Source: Bipolaris cookei (lineage: Eukaryota > Ascomycota > Dothideomycetes > Pleosporales > Pleosporaceae). Taken from it: a stretch of DNA of 64,000 bases. The DNA lies in NCBI GenBank assembly GCA_002286855.1, contig NRSV01000038.1:116269-180268 (forward strand), written 5' to 3'. The notes beneath the pieces were generated by a model, which was not told the DNA's origin, ran no database searches, and saw nothing but the letters and a program-made list of their open reading frames with translations. How positions within the stretch are numbered: the first letter of the stretch is position 1; every line of letters starts with the position of its first letter. Made by a program: the position numbers and the translations under genes. Positions 33,867 through 45,627 of this stretch are shown here, in pieces.

Positions 33867-35915
33867 TTATCCGCGTCCTCGTTCCTGTTCTCTCCGCCTG
33901 ACTTCCTCCATCTCCTCTAGCATCACCCGGTTGAACTGTTCCCATCCGTCCAGGTACACATGGTGACCCGCTTTGTTGATGATGATAACCTTGCCAATGC
34001 CATGATCTTGCTTCTTCTCCTCAGGCGATGCGTTTGCTAGTAGGCGTTCACGCTCCTGCCTCATCTTCTCCTCAGCGGCGAACCCACCCGCAACATCCAT
34101 CCAGTCATTCTCTCCGTACATGAAGATGACAGGGAAACCCTTCTCGCGCTGCGCGGCCGGTTCAGAGCTTGCAGATTGGGTTGGTGGTGCATCGCCATCC
34201 ACAGAAGGCATGTCATGTGCTTGTATCCACTGCCGCCCTACGCCCTGTATCCTCCGAATCAGAGGACTGCGGGCAAATGCACCGGGTGCTAGGAGGTATG
34301 ACAGCGCATACTCTGAACTACCGCGCTGTCGGAACAGAGCATAACTGTAGTCGTGCAGTGCCTGCGCTTCCTCTTCGGGCAGATGTGAGAACCGGCGTGA
34401 TGTCCATCCCGACACAAGACGCGGCCCAAGAGGCCCTGACCAGCGGACAAAGGTAAAGGGGGATACCATATTTGCTTCCCAGAGTGAATACAACCACCAT
34501 GGTAATCGTCTTCTGGGTGGCTCCTTGCCTTCTTTTGCTGTGGCTGGGACATGTTAGTTGTGTGCTGACTCCACCAACCCTGGTCTAAACGTACCTTTCC
34601 CCTTTTGCTGGTTCATGAAATTGTTTTTATCCGCCGTTGACGCTTGCACTCCGCTTGGGTTCGTCTCGGCAGCGTCCTGGGTAAATTCGTTCGCCATGGT
34701 TGAATCCTGGGGGTCAGGCATCTCATCGTCTACTGCATATGGGTCTTCTGGTATGCCCACAGGAGAAGCTAGGATCAACTTGTTCAGATGACCCGGATAC
34801 TTCAATGCGTAGGCCACAGCCAAGTATCCACCCAGACTATGGCCCAGCAGTGTGAAGCGCTCCAACCCTCGCTTAATCCTCCACTCCTCGAGCGCGTCCA
34901 CGAACCACGACTCGGTTTCTGCAATCTTGCCCTCCTTGTCTTTGGCGTGGATCTTGAACGACGGCCGGCTACTTCGTCCCATGCCTAGCAGATCGAGTGC
35001 AAAGACCTTCCAGCCCTCGGCACGAGATATGGTCTCAAAGTTGCGATAAAAGAAGCCCAGCCCAGCGCCGTAGCCATGTAACATGACCAGATTGTTCTCC
35101 ACCTCCTCGCCCAGGCGCTCGACAGAAAACTCATTGAGCGCGCGATCCTTGCCACTCAACTCGACCATCTGCGAGTTCCATCGTCGTGGGCCATAAGGGT
35201 CGTTGGCCGCAGTGGTCGTGGTGTGGTCTTCCGGGTGTTTCGGTGGCGCATGCAGGTCGACGGACGAAGGCACCGCAGAGCCCGAGGCGACGCCCGTTTG
35301 CGTGTGTGTCGGTGGGCTCTGGAGGTGGGGGACAAAGGAGAGGACGCGGTGTTCGGTTGCCATGGGGGATAGGCCAGCCCACCACTGTTCGAAGCCTGCC
35401 TTTACTGACAGTGGGAACCATTTGGAGAAGCGGCCTTGTGCTTCTCCCTGTTCCTTTGCGCGTTGGCTCGCCAGCATGCTCTGCTGGCCTCCTTGGGCGC
35501 TTTCTGGATGATCCGGGGCCGCCATGGTGGAATTTGCTTTGCTTTCGATACGAATGGGAGTACTGAGGCTCAAGTTGATATAACTTGCACCACCAAATCC
35601 AACGCTGTTGTGAAGCACGCTGCGTGCAGTTGGTCGTGCCAGATAGGACCGGAGCATTCGCAGGCGCACCGTGTATGCAGACAGGGGAGTCTTTGTTGTA
35701 AATGTCCGCAGGCGCGAACTCACAGTAGGTGGCGGTATGATTGCGGTATTTGTGGTGTCGCAGAGCGCCCTGAGGCGCTGACTGCGATGAAGTATTTTGG
35801 GGCGAAGTGCTGACGTCGACGCTCTCTGGACGAGTTCGGATGGCGGAATGGCGATTGCGACACGGAGATAGTGAACACCGGGCCGTATCGACCAAGATGT
35901 CGGGCGAATTCTCAA
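33867..35915 (-). CDS. Alpha/beta hydrolase of the ABHD4/5 - Cld1 group
   Basis: Two exons, 35915-34595 and 34543-33867, with a 51-nt intron, give up to 665 residues. Domain features: oxyanion segment VMLHGYGAGLGFF, nucleophile elbow LLGHSLGGYL, acid-site region YGENDWMD and catalytic His in AGHHVYLDG. The group includes yeast Cld1, a mitochondrial cardiolipin deacylase, and animal ABHD4/5 lipid hydrolases; the His motif fits that branch. The start is uncertain: the ATG at 35657 (MLRSYLARPTARSVLHNS) would open with a typical mitochondrial presequence and is a strong alternative. A low-complexity insert rich in Gln, Thr and Asn separates parts of the hydrolase domain. Confidence 0.82.
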
Positions 35916-36760
35916 GCCGCCCCGTCACACCGAGTATGTAGTATACGTATCATTTAAGGGCTGAGGTGAGCAAGCCAGGTATGTACATGCGTCAATCCTG
36001 GCAACGAGGCGAGCAGAGAAACAGGTGTTCAGAATGCCATGTGTCATTGCCTTGGAATGCTCAAGGCACCATCGATAAAGTCACTTGAGCCTCATCACTT
36101 GCCTGGCCGGGCGCACTACCGCCCCCCGCCAATCACGTTCCCCTGATCTACCACACCGATGACCAAGGCGTTCCTTTGGCGGCATCCAACCCTTTGCCTT
36201 GAATCTTCACCGTCTACGCACTCGCCATAAGCACGAGATGGAAACAGTCGGGACAGTTTGTATGTATGTATTGTTGCTTTGTCATGTACATCGTAATATG
36301 GTATCCCTTGCTATGCAAACAAGAAGAAGCAAAAACTCCGGTCCCAATGCAAATGTCCCGCATGCATGTATTGTACAGTAATCTTCCTCATCTCTCTTGT
36401 ATTCTTACAATCTCCGGGCTTGCCATCAAAGGCATTTGTTATCGCTCGACGCATATTTCTTCTTTCTCTGGTGTTGTAGTGAAATGCACCATGGAATCCA
36501 ACATGCCTCTTTGTCGGTGAAGCTATCGTGCCAGAGTGTGGTAGACCACCGGATATGATGTGTTCATTTCCAATCTGGAATTTCTTGTTGCATGTTGAGG
36601 ACTGGCATTCTGCGCTGTAACGCTGTCATGTGGACTTGACTTCCGACAACATGTGCTCAAGCAAAGGGATCTGAAATCCCATTCTCAGGCAACCAGCGAC
36701 TTGGTTCGGCCAGCCGTATGCGCATGTACTGATTAAACATTACGCCAGTCTTGGTTCCTC
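35916..36760. other. Intergenic, no gene recognised
   Basis: 845 bp with only short frames. No repeat or RNA gene is seen. Confidence 0.45.
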
Positions 36761-37279
36761 TCACACAAACGGCTTGGGTTCGTGGGCAACTGGCACAGAG
36801 TTGGCACTGGCTACACTCTGTAGGCTCATGCTGGTATCCTTCTTGTAATTTGCGCTTCCTGGCCTATATTGTTTTTGGAGACGCCCGCTGCTGCTAGAAC
36901 TTCCAGAGTCCGTCCTGGTCTGAGCAGCAAACGGCCGCTGTGGGAGTCCCATGCCCTGCTTTTCGAACAGTGTTTCTTGGCTTATGGGCACCTGGTTCAT
37001 CGGTGCCTGGTTCAGCACACTTTGCGGCTCAGGGCGCCGCTTTCGCTTGATGCAGCACCAGTTGCGGTCGTATGGATAGGCCCAGAAGAGATAGCAGACG
37101 GTCCATATGACGGCGATGGCGGGTATGAGTCCGAGGCAGATGATGAGGGCGATAGCGGTTCCAGTGATTGCTCCGCTGCCGCCACTGGACCCTTCCAGAA
37201 AGCGCGCTTGAAGGTGGCCGATAGCAGGCATAGTGGATGTACTTTGTTCAACTGAGGCGATCAATGTATTCTCTGGCAA
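36761..37279 (-). CDS. Small single-pass membrane protein, function unknown
   Basis: 172 codons, no intron needed. A Gly/Ser-rich lead (FLEGSSGGSGAITG) is followed by one strong membrane span (TAIALIICLGLIPAIAVIWT and beyond), then CC-x-KRKRR-type basic residues on the likely cytosolic side. The 90-residue tail is rich in Ser, Gln and Pro. The layout (short lumenal or extracellular part, one span, basic stop-transfer, long disordered tail) is common among fungal plasma-membrane proteins of unknown role. The second Met (residue 17) could also be the start. Confidence 0.6.
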   Translation of the reverse strand: MPENTLIASVEQSTSTMPAIGHLQARFLEGSSGGSGAITGTAIALIICLGLIPAIAVIWTVCYLFWAYPYDRNWCCIKRKRRPEPQSVLNQAPMNQVPISQETLFEKQGMGLPQRPFAAQTRTDSGSSSSSGRLQKQYRPGSANYKKDTSMSLQSVASANSVPVAHEPKPFV

Positions 37280-38013
37280 CAGGGAGGAGTGCTGTGTTAA
37301 TGCGAACGAACAGTCACAGTGGGGGTTATGGTCAGATTGCTATAGAAACGACTGGACGGAAATGGGTGCACAACGTTTGAATAGCGAGGGGTGAAAGGCG
37401 GTAATCACCTGTGAAAGTGGATAGAAGTTGAAACACAAAGGAATTACACGTGCCGATGAAGCGCTTTGTATGCGGGTCTCAAAGGAGCCCACACTCGGAA
37501 ACGTCATGGGCCATCGAGGATGAACATGACGCATATGGCCATTATGCCGAGCCTTTTGACACTGTGGCGTTTACGTACTAACTATACGCTACTACGCGCG
37601 TGGTGTAGATCCAAGTCTTCAAAGTAGTCCAGCTGTCGCCGAGCCCAACTCGTCATTCACTGAAGCCGTAGCAGTACTCTATCTCGGCACCGTGCATTCC
37701 CTTCGAATGAGTGGCGCAGCATTCATCTGCGTGCACGGAGCTGCTGTCGTTAGAGAAACAACGAGGGTATTGGGGATCTCCCGTTGTCAGGCATGACGCT
37801 ACCCGCATGCCGTACCAGCCATGAGGCCAAAAACCTGAAGGATGGTGAGCGCCACAGGTGACCAGGTCATTGACGTATTGTGGCCTGTAGCGTAGCGTTA
37901 GCCCTGGTTTTCGCTACCGGACTCGGAAGACCCGGCGATGACAGCATGGATGCAGGGCCAGGCCCTGGTCAAAGAACATCAATCTGTGGGGAAAGGGTCT
38001 GCAGTGCGCGCAC
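37280..38013. other. Intergenic, no gene recognised
   Basis: 734 bp. Frames here are short or are shadows of the next gene. Nothing else is seen. Confidence 0.45.
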
Positions 38014-39515
38014 TCAGGCATCGAATCCCAGGCCACCACAATCCGCCTCGACTCTCTTCCGAAGAGCCTCAAACGGTCGTTGCAGCCATAAAATGAAGGA
38101 CCGTGTCTGCGTCGCGAACATGTCAGACGGATGTGGGGCGGTCGTTCCAGCAATAGGCGAAACGCTTTTGCTGTCCAGACGCCGACACCCAAAGTCTGAG
38201 CCTGAGGCGAGGCGAGGCGAAGCTGAGTGTGTGTACGTACCTCCATGCTTTGCAATTGTCTTGGATATACTGCGTGAGTCGCTGCGCCACATTTCTCGCC
38301 TGCCAGCTTCACCCAAGTCAACAACTTCAACCTCTTTGAAGCTCTCGTCATCTGGGCTCGCGTCCTTGGCGGCCCGTAGAGTTGACTGGAAAAGGGCCTC
38401 TGTTTCGTGCCATGGCATGGTCTGGTCACTTTCGGCATGCACCAAGACCAGATTGAACCTTGAACAAGTTCCTAGGCTGTCGTCAGCAACGGAAAACTCG
38501 GCTCAAGTATCTCACGATGATATGACTTGGTGAGACGATGTACACCACAGGAAATTGGCTCAACTTACGCGCCATGGCCGCAAGTCGATCGTCGGTACGC
38601 CATGTACAGACCATTCTCTGCGCGAACCATTTCTGAAACGCAGGGAAAACCCTGATTGGCGCCAGCACTGGAACTACTCCGCCAATAGAATACGATAAAA
38701 ATGCATTGCCAGCATTGGTAAATGCTGCACACAGAATGAGACATGCAAATTCAATGCCCGAGTTAGCCGCGTAGCGGTGTGCGATACCAGACACCACCGC
38801 TGTTCCTAACGAATGACCAAGAAGCACAATTCGCTCTGGGGGTACGTGGCATTTGTTTAATGCCCAGTCTATAACTGCTTCTGCATCGTCCAGCAAGCCA
38901 GATTCCGATGGTTCTCCCTTGGAGAGGCCGAAGCCGCGGTAGTCAAATGCCAGCACAAATACTTTGTCTGATGCACCGGCAGAGAACGATCGATACTCGA
39001 TCGTTCGACGCTCCTGCGCCAAGGTTGCAGAGTTGCCGTGAAAGTAGATAAGCAGCCTTGCTTCTGGATCTTTACATAGTGATTTCCAAGCTACTGTATC
39101 CTCTATTTTGCTGCCGGTCTTTTCTTCAGTGAAAGCATTTGCGTTCTTCGCATAAACACCAAGTGGTGCAACAATCCATGCAAACAGTTGATGTTTGTCT
39201 TTCGTTGCAATGCGAAAGGGAACAACCTGGTTTTCTGTGTCCGTGAGTATCTACCTTACTGCTTAGCGCCGGCATGGGCATGTTCGACGTACTGAGAAAT
39301 CCGGCTCTTTCGGGTTCAGTCAGCCACTTTCCAGGAAAGAAGGTGATGTTGTGAAGGTATAACATTTCTATCTCTGTCAGCGTGAATCAGCTTCAGCTTG
39401 TGTCTCGTGGATCCTGACGTTTCTGCACCCATGGCAAGCAGCAGAGCAATGTTGCTGGTATCCATAATAAGCTGACAAAGCACAATATTGTTCCAACAGA
39501 ATCGGTGATGCCCAT
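38014..39515 (-). CDS. Membrane-anchored alpha/beta hydrolase (ABHD12/BEM46-like)
   Basis: Exons 39515-39419, 39373-39293, 39234-38569 and 38471-38014 join in phase to 433 residues. A membrane anchor sits at residues about 8-28 (TILCFVSLLWIPATLLCCLP). The hydrolase part has LLIYFHGNSATL, VLAFDYRGFGLSKG, the nucleophile motif LLGHSLGTAVV, the Asp region HAESDQTMPW and a terminal KHGG His. The second and third introns restore GFLKNQVVPF and MARTCSRFNLVLVHAE, which is why I chose them. The last 60 residues after KHGG do not look like the family; a 39-nt in-frame intron (GTACGT...CTCAG) may lie there, so the C-terminus is uncertain. Substrate is unknown. Confidence 0.78.
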
Positions 39516-39952
39516 GTCGGAGGTGTTTGCGGATGTGAGCGTGGGAGGGAAATGGATGAGGACATGGGCAGGAGCCTAGCGTGTGGCTTCCGCAGTCCCT
39601 TCGTCGCTTCCATTTTCAAATGTCAAGCCACAACAGCCATCATTTTTTGACTTGCCACCATCTTCACCATCGCCAAAAATTCTGAATAAATGGAAACAAT
39701 TGTATATGCGCGAAAGATAGGATTTATGTTTTCTGCCGATGGAGAGACAATAATTAGGCTGATGCTGCACGTTATTCACAATTCAGTTGTGGGCTCTACA
39801 GCCTGCAAAAATATCATACACCACATTCACTTACTATGCAACGACACGAAATCATGCTAACCCATTATTGATTCTCATAATTGAGTAAAAACTTGTGAAA
39901 AGATCATTTATGTACTATTCTCTCACCTGCCATATCTCAAATCTGCAATCTA
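39516..39952. other. Intergenic
   Basis: About 440 bp, AT-rich towards 39952. It contains the 5' region of the hydrolase gene. No gene is seen. Confidence 0.45.
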
Positions 39953-41248
39953 TTAGTTCCGATAAAGGTCATCATTCAGACCCGGTGCCTTGTTGCTCCT
40001 CCTACACCATTCAATCATTTCATACTGCTCAGCTGGTTCTGTGGCACAAAACTCAGGGTACAAAGACGGATGGCGCGCAACGTTGAGCTGTTGGTCCGCC
40101 AGGTTGACAATACTCATCGCACGGTGGATTATACTATCCCTAGCCGTTCCGCGCTTCATAATCATCTTAGCTCGCTTGTAATCTTCGGATTGGATAGCGT
40201 TTTGGGCAAGCACGATTTCCTGGTCTCCGTCAGTCATATAGCGCTTTGGCTCGGCTACTGGGACGTCGGCGAAGACTCGTGATTCACGGCCACCGGCGCG
40301 CTGAACGCCTGTAGGGGAAGAGTAGAAGGAGGAGCCTGAAAATCGATGTGCTTCGGGTGCAGGAAGGTGGGTGTTAGGCTCGTACTCTATCCTCGGCGGT
40401 TCTAGCGAGACTTGGGGTAAATAGTTGGCATAATCGTGAACTGTGTCGCCCTCGGCGACAGTGAAGGGGCGATTAGCTTCAGTCTCAGAATACGGATTCT
40501 GCGCCGTGATCGAAGGTTTCTTATCACGCAAGACCTTGCTCTTTACCTTTTCCCAAGTCGATGGCTTCTTTGTCGCCTCAAGCTCGGCAGCACATGCATA
40601 GTTGGCTTCACATGCGCCACCCCATTCGACATCCAACTCTGTGGGGGCATTGCTTTGTGAGGACAACCTGTTGATTGTCTCCCGCTCATTGACCATCGCT
40701 GGAGTAATTGGCTTCAGCTCATCAGATTCTCACTTCTCGAGCTGCTTCTGCATGTTACGACAGTTGGGGCATTTGCCTTTGCTGCATAAATAGAGCATGA
40801 CAGCAAGCATCACAATTAGCAGGACCGCTAGCAGAATGATGAATGCCAAAACCGCATAAGCAAAGGTGTCGTCAGCCTTCGGTATAAGAGAAGCCGCCTC
40901 AGGTGGGGCAGTTGAGACAGATTGTATAGCGGTCGTAGAAGAGACTGGTGGTACTGTCTGCAGGGTTGTAGATGTTGACGATATAGTAACCGTTGAAGGA
41001 CTATCAGTTGTTGTCGGGGTTGTAGATGTTGACAAAAGAGTGAGTTTTGAAGAGACCTCTGTCATTGTTGAGCTTGCAGGTGTTGGTGAAAGTGTAACCG
41101 TTGAAGAGCTATCAGTCGTTATCGATACTACATTTGTCATTGAAGAGGCAGGATATGTGCTTGTGGTCTCAGGAACATCTGGTACATATACAGTGGTATG
41201 TTCAGTGACCAGAATTGTACTGTAAGCTGAATATGAAAAGCCCCTCAT
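39953..41248 (-). pseudogene. Ser/Thr-rich single-pass membrane protein, frame split by a TGA
   Basis: From the ATG at 41248 one frame runs to 39953 (432 codons), broken only by TGA at 40732-40730. The first part is a Ser/Thr/Pro-rich, mucin-like stretch with repeated SSTVT/STSTT blocks, then a membrane span (VLAFIILLAVLLIVMLAVML) and a Cys/Lys juxtamembrane segment. After the TGA the frame continues as ESDELKPITPAMVNE and a 250-residue cytosolic tail without known domain. A 35-nt GT-AG intron could bypass the stop, but that is shorter than any other intron here. Either the gene has a nonsense mutation (CGA to TGA would do it) or it ends at the TGA. No classical signal peptide is visible. Confidence 0.6.
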
Positions 41249-41743
41249 TGTTGCCTTGATCTTATGGAGTGATTTCGAGAACGTGATAATGTTCTTCCCA
41301 TTTCTTAGAGGTATTCGGTGTTGTTTTGTTTTGGTTCTTTCAAAGTTGCTTTTGGTTTATGGAATCATTGTGGCAAAATTATAAGTGAGGCCAGCCACGG
41401 TCGTTTTTGAAGGCATTGTAGATAGATGCTTGACTTTGTGAGCATACCATAAGTGGAGACAATGTGTAAAGGCACACCCCCAGCTTATGGATTGATCTTG
41501 GTGAAAGAATGCTATGTATACGCACAATTTGTCTCAGACGCTTTGTCAAATGGGCAGACTCAGTGGATGATCTTAGATAATTTATTTTATAGGGCCTTGA
41601 AAGAGCCAATCATTGTGTTCCAGAGAAATTCCCATCATCGTCTTAGGTTGTAAGAATAAGAAGCCATCACCAGCTACAATTTCCGAATAGCAAAAGACTC
41701 AATTCACACTCTTGACTCATCACCTACACTGAACCGTTATACC
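41249..41743. other. Intergenic
   Basis: 495 bp between a gene start and the 3' end of the RBR gene. Nothing recognised. Confidence 0.45.
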
Positions 41744-44368
41744 TTACTGAATGTTGCCATGTGTCTGTCCCATGTGTTCGTAAGTCTCTCGCCCGCTACC
41801 AAACGTCTTCATACAGAACCAGCAGATATGGATCCGGCACGATATGCATTCCATGTGATTGCAACCAAACGCTTTCTCAATCGACACCCCGCACTTGGGG
41901 CAGTCTCGCACATCATTATCTTTTTTCCACTGGGCGAGTTCTTCATCACCCTCCAAGGCGGCTTTGATCAGAGCTTTGTTGGCCTCACACGTAAGCCCGT
42001 CGTGGGGATTTTGATGGCAGCTTGTGCAGATGGAGCTAAGGCAGCCGTCGCAGTCAAAGATTCGAGGTTTTTCAGTGTTTGAGATTCTATAGAAGCGGTC
42101 GCAGTCTGGTGTAGAGCAGTATTGGAATTCGGTTGTTCGACTGCGAAGGTATGAGGTCAAGGAAGTCTGGAGAAGATTATCGTATTCAGTCCCAGAAAGA
42201 ACTTTCTTCACGTCAGCAAGAGTTATTGGAGAACCACAGACAGCGCCCTCCCCGAGGCATTTTAGCGGGAAAGAATCAGCAGACGTGCACTGCGAGACGA
42301 GGCAGGAACCGCAATAGAAGTGGCCGCATGACGTCTTGATAGGCTCTTCTGGTGGGGTGAAGCAGACCGGGCAGAATAGCTCGTAATCGTCCCCGCTGAT
42401 AGAGAGCCCAGTGACTTGTGTTTCCAATGAAGGAGATGTAGACCATGTGAGGATTTCCTGTATCTGAACCACATCTTTCGTGGAGCCTTCGACGATGATT
42501 CGCTTCGGGTTGCTGATGATATCTAGCTTTACTTTTTCCTTTCCAAGAGCGGCAACAATTAGTCGAAATCCCCCTTTGAGGGCAAAAGCCAGAGCCTCGG
42601 GATCAAGAACGACGGTGTGTGAATGTTCCTTTAGTTCTGCACATTTTGCCATCAGAGCACGTTCGACTTGTTCGATACCCGTATCGTCTCCGTATAGTCG
42701 AAGAACCGATCAACGTAGATCTTGTTGTATTAAAACCCCACGTGTAACTCCGAGATCTTTCAGGAAGCTCTTTGATGAAGGTTTGAAGTAGTAGGGGTCT
42801 GTGATCGGGCCGTTTCCGTCGGCGGCGATCTGGCCAGCAAGGAGCTTCTCCATGGCCGACTTGGCCTTAGCAACTGGTTCTCTAGACTGACCAAAAATGC
42901 GGACTTGAGCATATTGTTTGCCGAGAGTTTCATAGCTTCTGATCTTAACGTAACTCGTTCGCCATGTTTGGTCAACAAGAGCGTTAAGTTGTGGTCGAAT
43001 GGCTGCTAAGATTCGAGAGGAGACTGACAACTTGATGGACACGAGAAGAGTGACTTGCATCTTATCATTCGAGTTGGGATCGAGATGGGTTCCATGCATT
43101 TTCTTGACCGCATTACGGGCTGCCTCTGCTTCGCTGAACTTGGCGATAATTTTCGTTCTATTTTGCCCATTTTGGGGACTGGGAGTACACTCTCCTATGA
43201 GAGTACCATGACATCGAAGTTGCGCTATAGCTCTTTCCTCTAGCTGTTTTGCAGTCAATATGTGGGACTGAGGTCCCCAAGTCACTTTAACAGGCTTTGG
43301 ATAAGGAAGAAAGCGTCGAAGTCCCACTTCATTCGTGTTCAGGTCAAGATTTCCCACTCGCAAGGACCGAACTGGTTGATACATGACATCGAGCTTCCGT
43401 CCCATGAACTGGTTTGAGTCCAGGACCTTGATACTTTCAAGTGCCCGCTTCGCTTTCTCATCCGTCTCATATTGGAGATAAGCCACCTTGGAAGGATTGA
43501 ACCATGAACATGTAACGCCGGTGAGCTGGAGCCGATTCATGCCGGATTCTGTCTCCCCTCCAAGTTGCATCTTCGACATGTGAACTTCCATATCCCTGAA
43601 ACGAACAGGGGTATCCCCAAGGCACTGGAGAAGATTGTTGGCAAAGTCTGGATCACGGACTTTAACTATAGCTGTCTTATGGAGCTTTTCCGGAATGTGT
43701 TTGAAGTGAATACAATCAGGAGTTACCTGGGCAAAGCCTCTGCTGCTCAAGAGACCCACTACATCTTGAACGGATGTGTGCTGAGATAGATCGGATGTGG
43801 ACACGGCGGAGAAGTCCGAAATCAAAGAGATTGTCGAAATAGAGGCCCCGTCAGCAAAAAGCACGGTGGCCCCTCCAATGTTCCTTGGTAATTTGGTTTC
43901 ATCATGCTCTCTGAAGGAAGGATTGGAGCATGCCCAAGTGGATGCAGCGAGGCCAATGTCCGTGATGGACCTGTGATCCGACAGCGTCTGCGATATAACT
44001 CGATTGCCTTGAATGTCGTGACTATAGGGGCATAACTCTCCCGTTTTGCAGACACTTCTTTGAAAGTATATGCATGGTATGCACGACCTAGTGTCCCTGG
44101 ATACGGGACGGAACACTGTGGCTGTGGCTGTAGTCGGGTTTGGATGCTCGAAGGTACAGAAGTCTGCCTTAGTACATGTGCCTTGGAGATAGAATCTGCA
44201 AGGTATCTTTGTTTTTGGAACGGAGCCGCCTGACTGCGAGCGGCTGAAAGGTTTCGCTTTGTGTTCGGGAGAGAGAAGAGTGGGCACCGTATCAGGATGT
44301 TGGAATCTACATTTCTCCCCGTTCAAACAGCGTCCAGCGTTAAAGAAGTGGCATATTTTGTTCTCCAT
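41744..44368 (-). pseudogene. CCCH zinc-finger + RBR (RING-IBR-RING) ubiquitin ligase, frame split by a TGA
   Basis: The frame runs 875 codons from the ATG at 44368 to the stop at 41744, with one TGA at 42712-42710. Three CCCH fingers of type C-x7-C-x5-C-x3-H open the protein (CHFFNAGRCLNGEKC, CRFYLQGTCTKADFC, CIYFQRSVCKTGELC). A middle part with RRM-like features follows, then the RBR module: RING1 (CPVCFTPPEEPIKTSCGHFYC), IBR, and RING2 with the catalytic Cys in FGCNHM. The TGA lies between the middle part and the RBR, in LIQQDLR, stop, SVLRLYGDD, where Arg (CGA) would fit. No splice pair removes it. Everything else is conserved, so the lesion is recent, an error, or the two halves are made separately. 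Confidence 0.8.
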
Positions 44369-44762
44369 CGTGGTGAAGCGGGGGTAAGGTGGGGTTCGAG
44401 ATCAGGCTCCAGCCTCATTTTGCTTTAAGTTCGAATGTGCTGCCGTGTAACGTCAAATACGCCAATTGCACATCGTAGCGCAGGGCTAATGATATACCAC
44501 GCCGCACACGGGTGAACCCCGGATGAAGAGAACCATATGACTTAGTATCATGTATTTTTGACAGCAGGGTGCGATGAGTCGAAGGGCACGTACACAGTAC
44601 TGATAACATGGGTTTTTTGGTGTTCTTGGCTCGTGGACGATTTCGGCTCTGTGTACTACTGATAGTACTGAACAATGAACGGCTGCAAGTCTACAACCAC
44701 CTTTTGCTTCATACGTAAGCTCAACAGTCTTTATCTCCTTACGTGAATTAACCCCATATACG
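44369..44762. other. Intergenic
   Basis: 394 bp between two divergent frames. No gene recognised. Confidence 0.45.
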
Positions 44763-45627
44763 ATGACTCTCTGCAACCTGCCTTACATTGCAGACGAAGT
44801 AAATCTGCCAGCTTCTCTGCTAACAGTGCACGAGATCGAATCTGTGGTCGAGATTTACAGCGAAACGACCGGACGCAAAGTTGTTGGCATTGACCCTCAC
44901 TTTGTCGTCAAGTATGGACGCCAAGTCGATCCCATCGAGGGCAGGACGATGTTGTTCCTAGCACAATCAACACAGATCCCAGTTCCGCGGGTCTACGCGT
45001 TGTTCCAGAACTCTGCACAAAATACTACCTAAATTGTCATGGAACGTATCAAAGGACACAGTCTAGATCTGGAGTAGCCCCGAATGGACGTTGCAACGAA
45101 AGTCGCTGTTGCCACCCAGCTTCGGAACGTTTTCGGAGAGATGCGAAAACTACCTTCTCCTGGTGGATACTGCAGCGTCGACAATAGAGGATTACCGGAC
45201 GGTATTTTCTGGACAAACGATCCATAGAACCAGTTCACTGGAACGTTTGGCTCAGAAGCAGACTCAATAAAGCCATGAGTTTCAAATACAGAGAAATGGC
45301 TTCTCGAAACACAAAGCAAGCTACTACACTCGTGCGTTCGATAGTGTCTATCGAAATCATAAACCCACCTTCTCGCATGCGGACTTTCAGTGGAAGAATG
45401 TCGTTGTCCGCGATCGAACAGCACAGTTGGACAGTGCACATCCCAAGTTGGTCATCATAGACTAGGAGTATGCCGGCTGGTACCCAAGCTACTGGGAGTA
45501 CGCCTGAGCTATCTTTGCTTGCGGACGATGGGCCGATGATTGGAGTGATTGGGTGGACAAGATTCTAGACCCTTTCCGTAATGAATATGCGTGGATGCAG
45601 ATGCTACTTAGGGAGCTGTGGTCGTGA
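44763..45627 (+). pseudogene. Aminoglycoside-phosphotransferase-like (APH) kinase pseudogene
   Basis: The start resembles fungal APH-family proteins (GRKVVGIDPHFVVKYG, TQIPVPRVYALFQNS, IVMERIKGHSLDLE). The catalytic loop survives as FSHADFQWKNVVVRD, and the metal site as VIID, stop, EYAGWYPSYWEYA. Stops occur at TAA 45030, two TAGs where Trp is expected (after SLDLE and after VIID), and others. The reading frame shifts by one between about 45240 and 45370. The final part (WADDWSDWVDKILDPFRNEY) ends at 45627. It is clearly dead. The TGG-to-TAG pattern fits RIP. Confidence 0.8.

Noticed and set aside
35131..35928. 265-codon minus frame overlapping the hydrolase
   Set aside because: Out of frame with the hydrolase motifs; Arg/Pro/His-rich composition typical of a shifted GC-rich frame.
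37880..38533. 217-codon plus-strand frame
   Set aside because: Antisense of the last exon and intron of the alpha/beta hydrolase at 38014-39515, whose motifs are clear.
40697..40734. 35-nt intron bypassing the TGA in the Ser/Thr-rich membrane protein
   Set aside because: Shorter than any other intron in the window (45 nt or more), with no branch-like sequence; kept only as an alternative.
40730..42712. Programmed readthrough or selenocysteine at the TGA codons
   Set aside because: Neither TGA is followed by the CTA readthrough context, and higher fungi are not known to use selenocysteine.
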